Assembly (NCBI GenBank): GCA_024691985.1
Contig: JAILNC010000005.1
Location: 1-63,121, forward strand
Direction: 5' to 3'
Source: Oscillospiraceae bacterium
GTDB taxonomy: Bacteria; Bacillota; Clostridia; Oscillospirales; Oscillospiraceae
Length of the DNA: 63,121 nucleotides
How positions within the stretch are numbered: the first letter of the stretch is position 1; each line of letters begins with the position of its first letter. Positions 21,581 to 31,200 of the stretch are shown here, in pieces. The notes beneath the pieces were generated by a model. That model saw only the letters and a program-made list of their open reading frames with translations, did not search any database and was not told the origin of the DNA. The position numbers and the translations under genes were made by a program.

Positions 21581-23848
21581 ATGATCAAGCTCTACGACGG
21601 CGGCGTGTATCTCGTCAACGGCGTGACCCTCACGCAAAGCCTGCAGGAGGCCGAGGCCCTCTCCAGCGAGAAGACCTGTCTCGACTGCGCGAAAAAGGGC
21701 ACGATGGCGTATTCCATCATCAAGGCCCACAACCAGTCCGAGGACATGGAGCACCTGCGCCTCAAGTACGACTCCATGACCAGCCACGACATCACCTACG
21801 TCGGCATCATCCAGACCGCGAGAGCCTCGGGCATGAAGGAGTTCCCCCTGCCTTACGTGCTCACCAACTGTCACAACTCCCTCTGCGCCGTCGGCGGCAC
21901 CATCAACGAGGACGACCACAAGTTTGCCCTCTCCGCCGCGCACAAGTACGGCGGCATCTACGTGCCCACCAACATGGCGAACATCCACTCCTACAACCGC
22001 GAGACCATGACCGGCTGCGGCCGCATGATCCTCGGCTCCGACTCCCACACCCGCTACGGCGCGCTGGGCACCCTGGCCGTGGGCGAGGGCGGCGGCGAGC
22101 TGGCCAAGCAGCTTTTGGGCCGCACCTATGACTTCGCCTATCCCGGCGTGGTCGCGATCTACCTGACCGGCGCTCCCAAGCCCGGCGTCGGCCCGCAGGA
22201 CGTGGCGCTGTCCATCATCGGCGCGGTGTACAAAAACGGCTACGTCAAGAACAAGGTCATGGAGTTCGTCGGCCCCGGCATCGCCAATCTCCCCATCGAG
22301 TACCGCAACGCCGTCGACGTCATGACCACCGAGACCACCTGCTGGTCCTCCATCTGGGTCACCGACGACACGACCAAGGGCTACTACGTCACCCACGGCA
22401 GACCCGAGGCCTACAAGAAGCTCGACCCCGCGAAGGTCGCGTACTACGACGGCTGCGTCTACGTCGACCTCTCCACGGTCGAGTGCACGATCGCCATGCC
22501 CATGCACCCCTCGAACACCTACACCATCCACGAGCTGCTCGAAAATGCCGAGGACATCCTGCACACGGTGCAGGAGGCGGCCAACAAGCAGCTCAAGGGC
22601 GTGAAGATGGACCTTCTGTCCAAGTACCACGACGGCGGCATCTGGGTCGAGCAGGGCGAGATCGCGGGCTGCTCCGGCGGCACCTATGACAACATCTGCG
22701 CGGCGGCCGACATCCTGCGCGGCAAGAGCTGCGGCAACGGCGCGTTCAGCCTGAACGTCTATCCCGGCTCCATGCCCGCCTGGTCCTGCCTTGCCAAGAA
22801 CGGCAGGCTCTTCGACCTCGTCTCCGCGGGCGCGATCATCCGCGAGTGCTTCTGCGGCCCCTGCTTCGGCGCGGGCGACACCCCTGCCAACGGCGAGTTC
22901 TCGATCCGCCACACCACGCGCAACTTCCCGAACCGCGAGGGCTCCAAGCCCGGCGAGGGCCAGCTCTCCGCCGTGGCCCTCATGGACGCGCGCTCCATCG
23001 CCGCGACCGCTGCCAACGGCGGCAAGCTGACCGCGGCCTCCGACCTCGACGTCGAGTACACCAATCCCCCGTATGAGTACGACGCCGGCATTTACGCCAA
23101 ACGCGTCTACAACGGCTGGGGCAGGCCCGAGCCCGCGTATGAGCTCAAGTTCGGCCCGAACATCAAGGACTGGCCGGAGATGCCCGCCCTGACCGACGAT
23201 CTGCTGGTCAAGGTCTGCGCCTACATCACCGACCCCGTCACGACGACCGACGAGCTGATCCCCTCCGGCGAGACCTCGTCCTACCGCTCCAACCCCGAGC
23301 GTCTGAGCGAGTTTGCGCTGTCGAGACGCGATCCGCAGTACGTCGGCCGCTCGAAGGTCCTGCGCCAGGCGGACCGCGACCGCCGCGCGGGCAAGGGCCT
23401 CTCCGACGAGATCAAGGCCGTGTACGAAGCGCTTTCGAAGGCCGGGCTCAAGGTCGACCCCGAGGGCACCGACGTCGGCTCCACGATCTTCGCCAACATG
23501 CCGGGCGACGGCTCGGCCCGCGAGCAGGCGGCGAGCGTGCAGCGCGTGATGGGCGCGTCGGCCAACTTTGCCAGAGCCTACGCCACGAAGCGCTACCGCT
23601 CCAACTGCATCAACTGGGGCATGACGCCCTTCCTGACCGAGACGCCCGAGGTCTTTGAGCTCGGCGACTACATCTTCGTGCCGGGCATCCGCAAGTCCCT
23701 GCTGGAGAAGAACGACGACATCACCGCCTACGCCGTCAAGCCCGACGGCGCGGTGACCGAATTCAAGTGCTCCATCGGGACCCTGACCGATCCCGAGCGC
23801 CAGATCATCGTCGACGGCTGCCTCATCAACTACTACCGCAACAACTGA
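21581..23848 (+). CDS. aconitase-family hydratase (YbhJ-like)
   Basis: A 755-residue enzyme of the aconitase superfamily. Substrate-side motifs 'LTNCHNSLC' and 'LGSDSHTRYGALGTLAVGEG' are at residues about 90-180; the [4Fe-4S] ligand pair is in 'IRECFCGPCFGAG' near residue 425; the swivel domain with 'NFARAYATKRYRSNCINWGM' ends the protein. It resembles the uncharacterised E. coli YbhJ and other hydratases more than citric-acid-cycle AcnA. Expected reaction: dehydration/hydration of a hydroxy-acid with iron-sulfur catalysis. ATG follows GGAGG. The codon use is strongly biased to C-ending codons, so it should be well expressed. Confidence 0.85.
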   Translation: MIKLYDGGVYLVNGVTLTQSLQEAEALSSEKTCLDCAKKGTMAYSIIKAHNQSEDMEHLRLKYDSMTSHDITYVGIIQTARASGMKEFPLPYVLTNCHNSLCAVGGTINEDDHKFALSAAHKYGGIYVPTNMANIHSYNRETMTGCGRMILGSDSHTRYGALGTLAVGEGGGELAKQLLGRTYDFAYPGVVAIYLTGAPKPGVGPQDVALSIIGAVYKNGYVKNKVMEFVGPGIANLPIEYRNAVDVMTTETTCWSSIWVTDDTTKGYYVTHGRPEAYKKLDPAKVAYYDGCVYVDLSTVECTIAMPMHPSNTYTIHELLENAEDILHTVQEAANKQLKGVKMDLLSKYHDGGIWVEQGEIAGCSGGTYDNICAAADILRGKSCGNGAFSLNVYPGSMPAWSCLAKNGRLFDLVSAGAIIRECFCGPCFGAGDTPANGEFSIRHTTRNFPNREGSKPGEGQLSAVALMDARSIAATAANGGKLTAASDLDVEYTNPPYEYDAGIYAKRVYNGWGRPEPAYELKFGPNIKDWPEMPALTDDLLVKVCAYITDPVTTTDELIPSGETSSYRSNPERLSEFALSRRDPQYVGRSKVLRQADRDRRAGKGLSDEIKAVYEALSKAGLKVDPEGTDVGSTIFANMPGDGSAREQAASVQRVMGASANFARAYATKRYRSNCINWGMTPFLTETPEVFELGDYIFVPGIRKSLLEKNDDITAYAVKPDGAVTEFKCSIGTLTDPERQIIVDGCLINYYRNN

Positions 23849-23863
23849 TCGTAAAACGCGCAG

Positions 23864-23895
23864 CGCCCTCCGGGAGTGATCCCGGAGGGCGTTTT
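23864..23895. terminator. bidirectional terminator
   Basis: A 12-bp stem CGCCCTCCGGGA/TCCCGGAGGGCG with a GTGA loop is followed by TTTT on the plus strand. It separates the hydratase gene from the convergent PHP gene. Confidence 0.88.
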
Positions 23896-23908
23896 CGCGT
23901 TTTGTTCT

Positions 23909-24742
23909 TTATTGCGGCTTTGCCTCCGCCTTGAGGCGCTCAAGCCATTCGTAGGGCACCTCGAGATTGCCGTCGATGCCGCTGCCGAGGGCGATATGCG
24001 CCTTGTGGCTGCCGTGGTAGTCGCTGCCGCCGGTCTTGACCAGACGGTATTCCTCGGCGAGTTTTTCGAGGTAGGCGACCTGCTCCGGACCGTAGCCGCT
24101 GTAGCGGCACTCGATGCCCCGCAGGCCGTGGTCCATGCACAGCTCGATCAGCTCGCGCAGCTCCGTGTCGCTCTTGTTGTACTGGAAGGGGTGCGCCAGC
24201 ACCGGCACGCCGCCGGAGGCGACGATGGCGTCCACCGAGTCCTCGATGCTGATGGTGGTGCGCGGCACGTAGTATTTCTTGCCCTTCCCGACAAAGCGCT
24301 CAAAGGCGTCGTTCATGTCCTTTGCCAGTCCGAACTCGATCAGCAGCTCGCCGAAATGGGGCCTGCCGATCACCGCGCCGAAGCGCTCCTTCATTTTTTT
24401 GTAGCTCACGGGCAGACCGTCGGCGGCCATGAGCGCGGCGACCTTCGCGTTGCGGCGGTCGCGGTCGTAGACGACGTCCTCGAGCAGGGGCACGAGGTTT
24501 TCCAGATAGTAGCCGAGCACGTGCACCGAGACGCCGTACTTCGTGCTGACCTCGATGCCCGGCACGACCTCCACGCCCAGATCCTCCCCGGCCGAGAAGG
24601 CCCCGGCGTAGCCGGAGATGGTGTCGTGGTCGGTGATGGCGATGGCGCGCAGCCCGCACTCTTTGGCGAGGCGCACGACCTCCTCCGGATGCGCCGTGCC
24701 GTCCGAGGCCGTGGTATGCACATGCAGATCGATCTCTCTCAT
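23909..24742 (-). CDS. PHP-domain phosphoesterase (RNase AM/YciV-like)
   Basis: A 277-residue protein with all PHP metal motifs in order: 'DLHVHTTASDG', 'ITDHDT', 'GIEVS', 'GRPHFGELL', 'LAHPFQY' and 'GSDYHGSHK'. Size and layout match the YciV/TrpH group that removes phosphate from 3',5'-nucleoside bisphosphates or trims RNA 5' ends. The ATG at 24742 overlaps the TGA of the upstream amidohydrolase gene. The last gene of the murT operon; why it travels with cell-wall genes is not evident. Confidence 0.85.
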   Translation of the reverse strand: MREIDLHVHTTASDGTAHPEEVVRLAKECGLRAIAITDHDTISGYAGAFSAGEDLGVEVVPGIEVSTKYGVSVHVLGYYLENLVPLLEDVVYDRDRRNAKVAALMAADGLPVSYKKMKERFGAVIGRPHFGELLIEFGLAKDMNDAFERFVGKGKKYYVPRTTISIEDSVDAIVASGGVPVLAHPFQYNKSDTELRELIELCMDHGLRGIECRYSGYGPEQVAYLEKLAEEYRLVKTGGSDYHGSHKAHIALGSGIDGNLEVPYEWLERLKAEAKPQ

Positions 24743-26007
24743 CAAAACATCTCCCGGATATGGGCGTTGCATTTTTCATAGAGCGCCTCAGGCTCCGCGC
24801 CCACAAAGAATTCGCCGTTTTCATAAAGCACGCGCCCGCCCACCATCGTCAGGCGCACGTTCTCCTTCGAGCCCGCGTAGACGAGATTGCGCGCTATGTT
24901 GTGCAGGGGCTGCATGTTTGGCCGACGCAGGTCGATCACGACGAGATCGGCGCGCTTGCCGACGGCGATATCGTCGCAGTCAGTCAGCCCCATGGCGCGC
25001 GCTCCGCCGACGCAGGCCATCTCCAGCACCGCGTCCGCGCCGCCCGCCGCGGCGTCGAAGCTCTGTACCTTCTGCAGCACGCTTGCCAGATACATCTCGC
25101 GGAAGAAGTCCAGCGCGTTGTTGCTGGCCGCGCCGTCGGTGCCGATGGCGAGCGGCACGCCCGCCGCGCGGAGCCGGTCCAGAGGCGCGATCCCGCTGGC
25201 GAGCTTGAGGTTGGAGCAGGGGTTCGTCACGGCCCATAGCTTTTTGCGTGCGAAGAGGGCCACGTCCTCATCGCTCATCCACACGCAGTGGAAGCCGCCC
25301 CCGCCGTAGTCGAAGAAGCCGAGGCTGTCCAGCAGCTGCGGCGGCGTCATGCCCCAGCGTTCAAGGCAGCCCTCCACCTCGCCTTTCGTCTCGCACAGAT
25401 GCGCAAAGCAGGGCTCTTTGTATTTGTGCGCCAGCGAGACCAGATACTCCATGCGCTCGCGGCAGGTGGTGTACTCGGCGTGGATGCCGAGGCGGTAGGA
25501 TACCAGCTCGTCCAGAGCGTTGAACTTGAGATACTCGCGCTCGATGTTCTCGACATCCCTGTCGAAGTTGTTGAGCGAGGCGCAGATCACGGTGCGGAAG
25601 CCGCACTCGATGTTGGCCTGGGCGTAGGCGTCGTTGTGGAAATACATGTCGAAGCTTGCCGTGATGCCGGAGCTGAGGTATTCCAGAATGCCGAGCTTCG
25701 TGAAATCATAGAGCCGCTCCGGCGTGAGCAGGGCCTCGTGCGGGAGCACCTGCCTGTAAAACCACTCGTCCAGCGGCAGATCGTCCGCGCAGGAGCGCAG
25801 GAAGGTCATGGCCGTGTGCGTGTGCGCGTTTTTGAAGCCCGGGATCAGCAGGTCGCCGCGCAGGTCGATCTGCCGCTCAAAGGCGGGCGGCGTCTCCGGC
25901 GCGGGCCCGACATGGCAGATGCGCCCGTCCCCGACCCAGACCTCGTCCTCCGTCACGCGCATTTCCGGCGAAAAGCGCAGCACGCGCCCGTTATAAAATC
26001 GGATCAT
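24742..26007 (-). CDS. amidohydrolase, MTA/SAH deaminase-like
   Basis: A 421-residue cytosolic metal-dependent deaminase. Metal ligands are in 'KNAHTHTAMTFLRS' (His-x-His), 'LGIHAEYT', 'AHLCET' and 'AIGTDGAASNN'. Overall sequence fits the MtaD/SsnA group (5-methylthioadenosine/S-adenosylhomocysteine deaminase and related chlorohydrolases). Such enzymes deaminate the adenine ring of MTA or SAH. The ATG at 26007 overlaps the stop of gatD by ATGA. A role in SAM recycling would be compatible with the S-box on thpR elsewhere in the window, but no direct link is visible. Confidence 0.82.
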   Translation of the reverse strand: MIRFYNGRVLRFSPEMRVTEDEVWVGDGRICHVGPAPETPPAFERQIDLRGDLLIPGFKNAHTHTAMTFLRSCADDLPLDEWFYRQVLPHEALLTPERLYDFTKLGILEYLSSGITASFDMYFHNDAYAQANIECGFRTVICASLNNFDRDVENIEREYLKFNALDELVSYRLGIHAEYTTCRERMEYLVSLAHKYKEPCFAHLCETKGEVEGCLERWGMTPPQLLDSLGFFDYGGGGFHCVWMSDEDVALFARKKLWAVTNPCSNLKLASGIAPLDRLRAAGVPLAIGTDGAASNNALDFFREMYLASVLQKVQSFDAAAGGADAVLEMACVGGARAMGLTDCDDIAVGKRADLVVIDLRRPNMQPLHNIARNLVYAGSKENVRLTMVGGRVLYENGEFFVGAEPEALYEKCNAHIREMF

Positions 26008-26744
26008 GCTCTCTCCCTCTCCAGTCTGGCGCACATCTCGGCGTGGGCCATGCGCTCGAGCGCGTCGTCCAGCGGTGCAAGCTCCGCGCTGCCGCAGCGC
26101 CGCTCCAGCGCGGTACGCAGCAGCAGATCGGCGAAGTCCGGGTTCTTCGGCAGCATGGGCCCGTGGCTGTAGGTGCCGAAGACGTTCTTGTAATGCGCGC
26201 CCTCGGTCTTGTCCTCGCCGTTGTTGCCGAAGCCCGCGAGCACCGTCCCGAGCGGCTGCACGCCGCTGCCGAGCCGGGTGCGCCCGCTGTGGTTCTCGAA
26301 GCCGACGACCGTCATGCCGCCGAGCGCGTCGTCACAGCGGAACATATAGTTGCCGATCATGCGCTTTCGCGCGCCCACGGTATACAGGTCCAGCGCGCCG
26401 ATGAAGTCGCAGCGCTGTCCGTCGTAGGTCTCGTAATACGCGCCGAGCATCTGATAGCCGCCGCAGACGGCGAGCACGGTCACGCCGTCCTCGATGGCGG
26501 CGCGAAGCTCCTCATCCCGCCCGCGGTGCAGATCCTCGAGCAGCACCTGCTGCTCGAAATCCTGCCCGCCGCCGATGAAGACGAGGTCCACGCCCGCAAG
26601 GCTCTCATGCGAGCCGATGGGCATTTTGACAAGCTCCGCCTCCATACCGCGCCACTGCAGGCGCCGCGTCAGGCAGCGGATATTCCCCCCGTCGCCGTAG
26701 AGATTGAGAACATCCGGGTATAAATGGCAGATTTTCAGCTTCAT
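26004..26744 (-). CDS. gatD: lipid II isoglutaminyl synthase, glutaminase subunit
   Basis: A 246-residue class I glutamine amidotransferase of the GatD/CobB type. The catalytic Cys is in 'VLAVCGGYQMLG' near residue 94 and the His in 'GTYSHGPMLPKN'; 'NLYGDGGNIRCL' near the N-terminus is typical of GatD. It supplies ammonia to MurT for amidation of the D-Glu of lipid II. ATG follows AGGAGG, 12 bases after the murT stop, and its end overlaps the amidohydrolase gene. Confidence 0.92.
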   Translation of the reverse strand: MKLKICHLYPDVLNLYGDGGNIRCLTRRLQWRGMEAELVKMPIGSHESLAGVDLVFIGGGQDFEQQVLLEDLHRGRDEELRAAIEDGVTVLAVCGGYQMLGAYYETYDGQRCDFIGALDLYTVGARKRMIGNYMFRCDDALGGMTVVGFENHSGRTRLGSGVQPLGTVLAGFGNNGEDKTEGAHYKNVFGTYSHGPMLPKNPDFADLLLRTALERRCGSAELAPLDDALERMAHAEMCARLERERA

Positions 26745-26756
26745 GTCAAATCCTCC

Positions 26757-28130
26757 TCATACCCAGAACTCGTCCCCGCCCACTTTGCGGATCACGGCCT
26801 CGCGCAGCTCGAGCATGGCGGTGTAGGTCGGGATGATGAACACCGGGACCTCCTGCGCGTCGATCCACGAGACGAGCTTTTCGTAATCGCGCTCGATGTG
26901 CAGGGCCTTCGGCGCGACGCCCGCGTACTTGAGACGCACGGCCATGTCGGCCGCCCGGTCGCCCGAGACGGCGAGCTGTCCGAGATACGATGCGCAGTCG
27001 ACGAGCTTTTCAAACGCGGCGTCGTAGATCCACGACACGTCCGTGCCGTCGGCCCCGCGGTCGTTGAGGCAGACGACGAGGGCGAAGGGCTTCTTGATCT
27101 GGCACAGAAAGTCCAGCACCTGGTTGCAGCCGGCGGGGTTCTTCACCAGCATCATCTTGGCCCCGGCCTTGCCGAGGGCGAAGTTCTCCATGCGCCCGAA
27201 GCCGCATTTGAAGTGCTCGATCGCCCTGATCCCGGCCTCGGTACCGAGCCCCATCTCCGTCACCGCGGCGACGGCCCCGGCGGCGTTGTAGACGTTGTAG
27301 AGCGCGGGCAGGTTCACCTGAGCGAGACAGGACTTGCCATGCGCGTTGAGCACGATGACGCTGCCCTCGGCGCTCTGCTCGGTCACGTCCGTGACCGCGT
27401 AGTCGGCCGCCGGACGGCAATAGCCGCAGCTCGGGCAGCGGAAGGCGCCGAGGTGGCCGTAGGTGATGAAGTCGTATTGGTACTCCGTCTTGCAGCGGAT
27501 GCAGTGCGGCGCGTCCGACAGCTCCGATTTCTCGCCCGAGGGGCAGGCCCCCGGCTCGATGCCGAAGAAGACGTGTTTGTTGGGCAGATCGTCGGCCAGC
27601 GAGGCCGTCAGCGAGCAGTCCGCGTTGAGGCAGAGCGTCGCCTCCGGCGCGCCCTGGATGCCCGTGCGGACGTTCGCGAGGGTGTGCGTGACCTCGCCGT
27701 AGCGGTCGAGCTGGTCGCGAAACAGGTTCGTGACCACGATGACCCGGGGCTTGAGCAGCGGGAAGACCGACACGGAGGCAGCCTCGTCGCACTCGATGAC
27801 GGCGTACTCCTTCCGGCAGCGGCCGGAGAGCGTGGAGTTCATCACGAATTCGGTGGTGATGCCGGAGAGCAGATTCGCACCCGAGCGGTTGGCGAAATAG
27901 TCCTTCCCCTCATCGGCGAAGGCCTGCTCGATCATGCGGGCGCTGGTGGTCTTGCCGTTGGTGCCGGTGATGACGACGACCTTGACGTCCCTTGAAAGGA
28001 TGCCGAGCAGCCCCGGGCAGATGCGCTGGGCCCAGCGGCCGGGCATGGCGGTGCCGCCGCGGTGCAGCAGGCGCGAGACGAAGCGCAGCAGCTTGCAGAG
28101 GACGATGGCGAGAAAGGCACGGACACGCAT
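26757..28130 (-). CDS. murT: lipid II isoglutaminyl synthase, Mur-ligase subunit
   Basis: A 457-residue Mur-ligase-like protein with the ATP loop 'VITGTNGKTTSARMIEQ' at about residue 55. A four-cysteine zinc ribbon inserted in the central domain ('CIRCKTEYQYDF' ... 'FRCPSCGYC') is a MurT trait. The N-terminal 20 residues are hydrophobic and may touch the membrane. With GatD it converts the alpha-carboxyl of D-Glu in lipid II to an amide, needed for efficient cross-linking. ATG follows AAGGAG. Its promoter appears to overlap the terminator hairpin of addA. Confidence 0.93.
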   Translation of the reverse strand: MRVRAFLAIVLCKLLRFVSRLLHRGGTAMPGRWAQRICPGLLGILSRDVKVVVITGTNGKTTSARMIEQAFADEGKDYFANRSGANLLSGITTEFVMNSTLSGRCRKEYAVIECDEAASVSVFPLLKPRVIVVTNLFRDQLDRYGEVTHTLANVRTGIQGAPEATLCLNADCSLTASLADDLPNKHVFFGIEPGACPSGEKSELSDAPHCIRCKTEYQYDFITYGHLGAFRCPSCGYCRPAADYAVTDVTEQSAEGSVIVLNAHGKSCLAQVNLPALYNVYNAAGAVAAVTEMGLGTEAGIRAIEHFKCGFGRMENFALGKAGAKMMLVKNPAGCNQVLDFLCQIKKPFALVVCLNDRGADGTDVSWIYDAAFEKLVDCASYLGQLAVSGDRAADMAVRLKYAGVAPKALHIERDYEKLVSWIDAQEVPVFIIPTYTAMLELREAVIRKVGGDEFWV

Positions 28131-28178
28131 ATCGTAAGCTCCTTGAAGAGAGAATGGAATCGGAATACACAGGAAAGG

Positions 28179-28229
28179 ATTATATCACAAATATATGTTC
28201 CCCGGCAAGAGATTTGCCGGGGAACATAT
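28179..28229 (-). promoter_or_regulatory. addA terminator hairpin overlapping the murT promoter
   Basis: A 16-bp perfect stem (28193-28208 with 28214-28229, ATATGTTCCCCGGCAA and its complement) follows the addA stop. On the minus strand its 3' arm holds TTGCCG (28203-28208), 18 bp upstream of TATAAT (28179-28184), so one element appears to end addA and start murT transcription. Confidence 0.6.
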
Positions 28230-28244
28230 GACGATTTGGGATGA

Positions 28245-31200
28245 CTATGTCTCCAGCTCGACCGTTTTGCCCGGGACGAGGAAGAAGAGCACGCAGCGCT
28301 TGACGGGCTTGCCCAGGATGCGGCGAAGCGCCTCGCTGTAAGCCGTGAGCTGGCCGCGGTAGTGCGCGGCGCGCTCCGCGATCTCCCCGTCGGTTTTGAC
28401 GCGGTCGGTCTTGTAGTCGATGATGACGAGTCCGTCGGGCTCCACGAGGCAGCAGTCCACCACGCCCTGCAGCAGCAGCTCCTCTCCCTCCGCCTCCGGG
28501 TACAGACGCTGCGCGTCGAGCAGCAGGGAGAAGCGAAACTCGCGCAGCAGCTCCTTCGCCGCCAGCATCCGCGCCCCGAGCTCGGAGGCGAACAGGCGCT
28601 CGACGGCGGAGATGTTGACGGCCTCGCACTCGCGCTCCGTAAGGAAGCGCTCTTCGCGCAGACGCCGGAGCTCTTCACGCAGTCCCGCGCGGCTGCGGGC
28701 TTTGGCGAGGTCCATGTGCTGCAGGAACAGGTGGGTCGCGACGCCGCGCTCCGCCGCGCGCAGCGGGCGCTCTCCCGCGTCCAGCTCGGGCATGCGGAAG
28801 CTGTACGCCCTCTCCGGCAGCAGCTCGGCGGCGTCCCCGTCCGCCTCCCAGCGGCCCTTGAGCTCGGTCGCGGTGAGCTTGGAGGGCAGCTCCTCGGCCG
28901 CTTTGTTCGGGTATCGGAAGCCGAGCCTGCGCCGCAGCGTCAGGGCGGCCTCCGGGTCGGCGGGGGCGGCAGGCCTCTCGGGCTCGTCCTGTCTCTCCTC
29001 CGCGTCGGGGTCGACCACGCGCATGCGCATCTGCTCTCCCTCGCCGGCGAGGCAGGCCGTCATGAGCCAGCGCGCCATGCACCCGGCGCGCATCAGCGCC
29101 TCCGGGGCCAGCGGCGGCCGGGCGATCGGCTGCAGCTTTTCAAGCTCCTTGTTCGGGTCCTTGAAGGCCGCGGTGATGAACAGCCGCTCCCGCGCGCGCG
29201 TCATGGCCACATACAGAAGCCGCATCTCCTCGCTCAGGTCCTCGCGCTCGAGGCGGCCGGAGATGGCGGCGCGGGCCAGCGTCGGATAGCGGACGCGCCG
29301 GGCGGTGTCCACAAAGCGGGGGCCGAGGCCGAGCTGCGGATGGACCAGCACGGTCTCCTGCCGCTCGCTGAGATTGAAGCGGCGGGCGGTGTCGCAGAGG
29401 AAGACCACGGGGAATTCGAGACCCTTGGACTTGTGGACGGACAGGATCTGCACGGCGGAGGCCTCCGCCCCGCCGGGGGCGGGCTCCTGCCCGCGCGCCG
29501 AGAGCGAGGCGAGCCACAGCACGAAGCGGTGCAGACCGCGGTAGCCGGTTTTTTCATAGCTCTCGGCCAGCTCCACGAGGGCCATCAGGTTCTCGCGGCG
29601 CTGCCGCCCGTCGTCCTGCGCTGAGCACAGGGCCGGCAGATCCAGCTCCTCCAGCACGCTCCACACGGTCTCGGCGGCGCTCAGATCCTTGCAGGCGCTG
29701 CGCAGGGCGGCCAGGCGCGCAAGAAAGCCACGGGCCTTCTCCATGCTCTCCGCCGCGGCCTCGAGGGCGGTGAAGAGGTCGCCGTCCCGGTCGGCGGCGC
29801 GGACGGCGGAGAGCTCGTCCGGCGTGAAGCCGAAGGCCGCCGAGCGCAGCACCGCGATCAGAGGGATGTCCTTGTGGGGATTGTCCATGACCGTGAGCAT
29901 GCTTGTCACGGCCGTGATCTCGGGCGAGCTGAAGTAGCCGCTGCCCTGGGCCTTGCCGACGGGGACGCCCGCGTCGATCAGGGCGCGGCGGTAGACCCCG
30001 CCCACCGTGTTGGCCGAACGCAGCAGGATGGCGACGTCACCGTATTCCATGGGCCGCGGGCCCGCAGGCGTCGTGACCGTCGCCCCGGAGGCCACCAGCT
30101 CCCGGATGCGCTGTGCGACGAAGGCGGCCTCACAGGCGGCCTTGTCGGGCGCGTCCTGCTCGGGCAGCCCCAGCAGCAGGAGCTCCGGCTTCGGGACGGC
30201 GCCCTCGTAATAATCTGCGCCGCGGATGAGCGCGGCGTCGGCGTTGTAGTCCACGTCGCCCAGAGTCCGGGACATGCACAGGGAGAAGACCGCGTTCGCC
30301 GCGTCCAGGATCTCCGCGCGGGAGCGGAAGTTCTCACGCAGGAGGATGCGGCGCGCCTGTCGGGGGTCGGCGTCGGCATAGCTGCGGAACTTTTCGTTGA
30401 AGATCTCGGGGTCGGCCAGGCGGAAGCGGTAGATCGACTGCTTGACGTCCCCGACGAGGAAGAGCTTTTTCCCGCCGTCAGACACGGCGCGGAAGATCGC
30501 GTCCTGCACGGGGCTGACGTCCTGATACTCGTCGACCATGACCTCGCGGTAACGCTCCGAGAGCTTCCTCGCGAGCGCCGTCGGCTCCTCGTTTTCATCC
30601 AGCAGGAGCCGCGCCGCCAGATGCTCGAGATCTGCGTAGTCGGCAAGGCCGCGCGTGCGCTTGTCGCGCGTATAGGCGCGGTCGAAGTGAAGCGTCAGCC
30701 GCAGCAGGGCCCGCATGGCCGGGGCGGTCGCGGCCAGATCCCGCAGCACGCGCTCCGAGGGCGCGCTGAAGAGCTTTTCCAGCCCCTTCATGCTGTCGAG
30801 CGCGGCCTTGCGGCGGCTCTTGAGCCGCTCGGACAGCGCCGGATCGGGGGAATTACGCAGCGTCGGCAGGCGCGGCGCGGCAAAAGGCAGGGCCTCGAGC
30901 GCCGCGTCCCAGCCGAGCTCGAGCCTGCGTGAGAATTCCCGCAGCCCGGCGGCGAGCTCGGAAAAGTGTTCGGCATAGGCGGCGCGGATTTTGTCGCAGG
31001 CATCCATCTCGCCGATCAGCGCCTCGAGCTCCGCGGCGTGGAAGTCCGCCAGCGCCTTCGCCCGCTCGAGCAGCTCGCGCCCCCAGGGGCTCTCCCCCGC
31101 GTCTGAAAAGGGCGTGTCCAGCAGCGCGACCTGCTCCACCGCCCAGTCCTCGGGCCGGGCGTGGCACTGCATGCGGCTGTGGAGATTCAGCACCAGCTCC

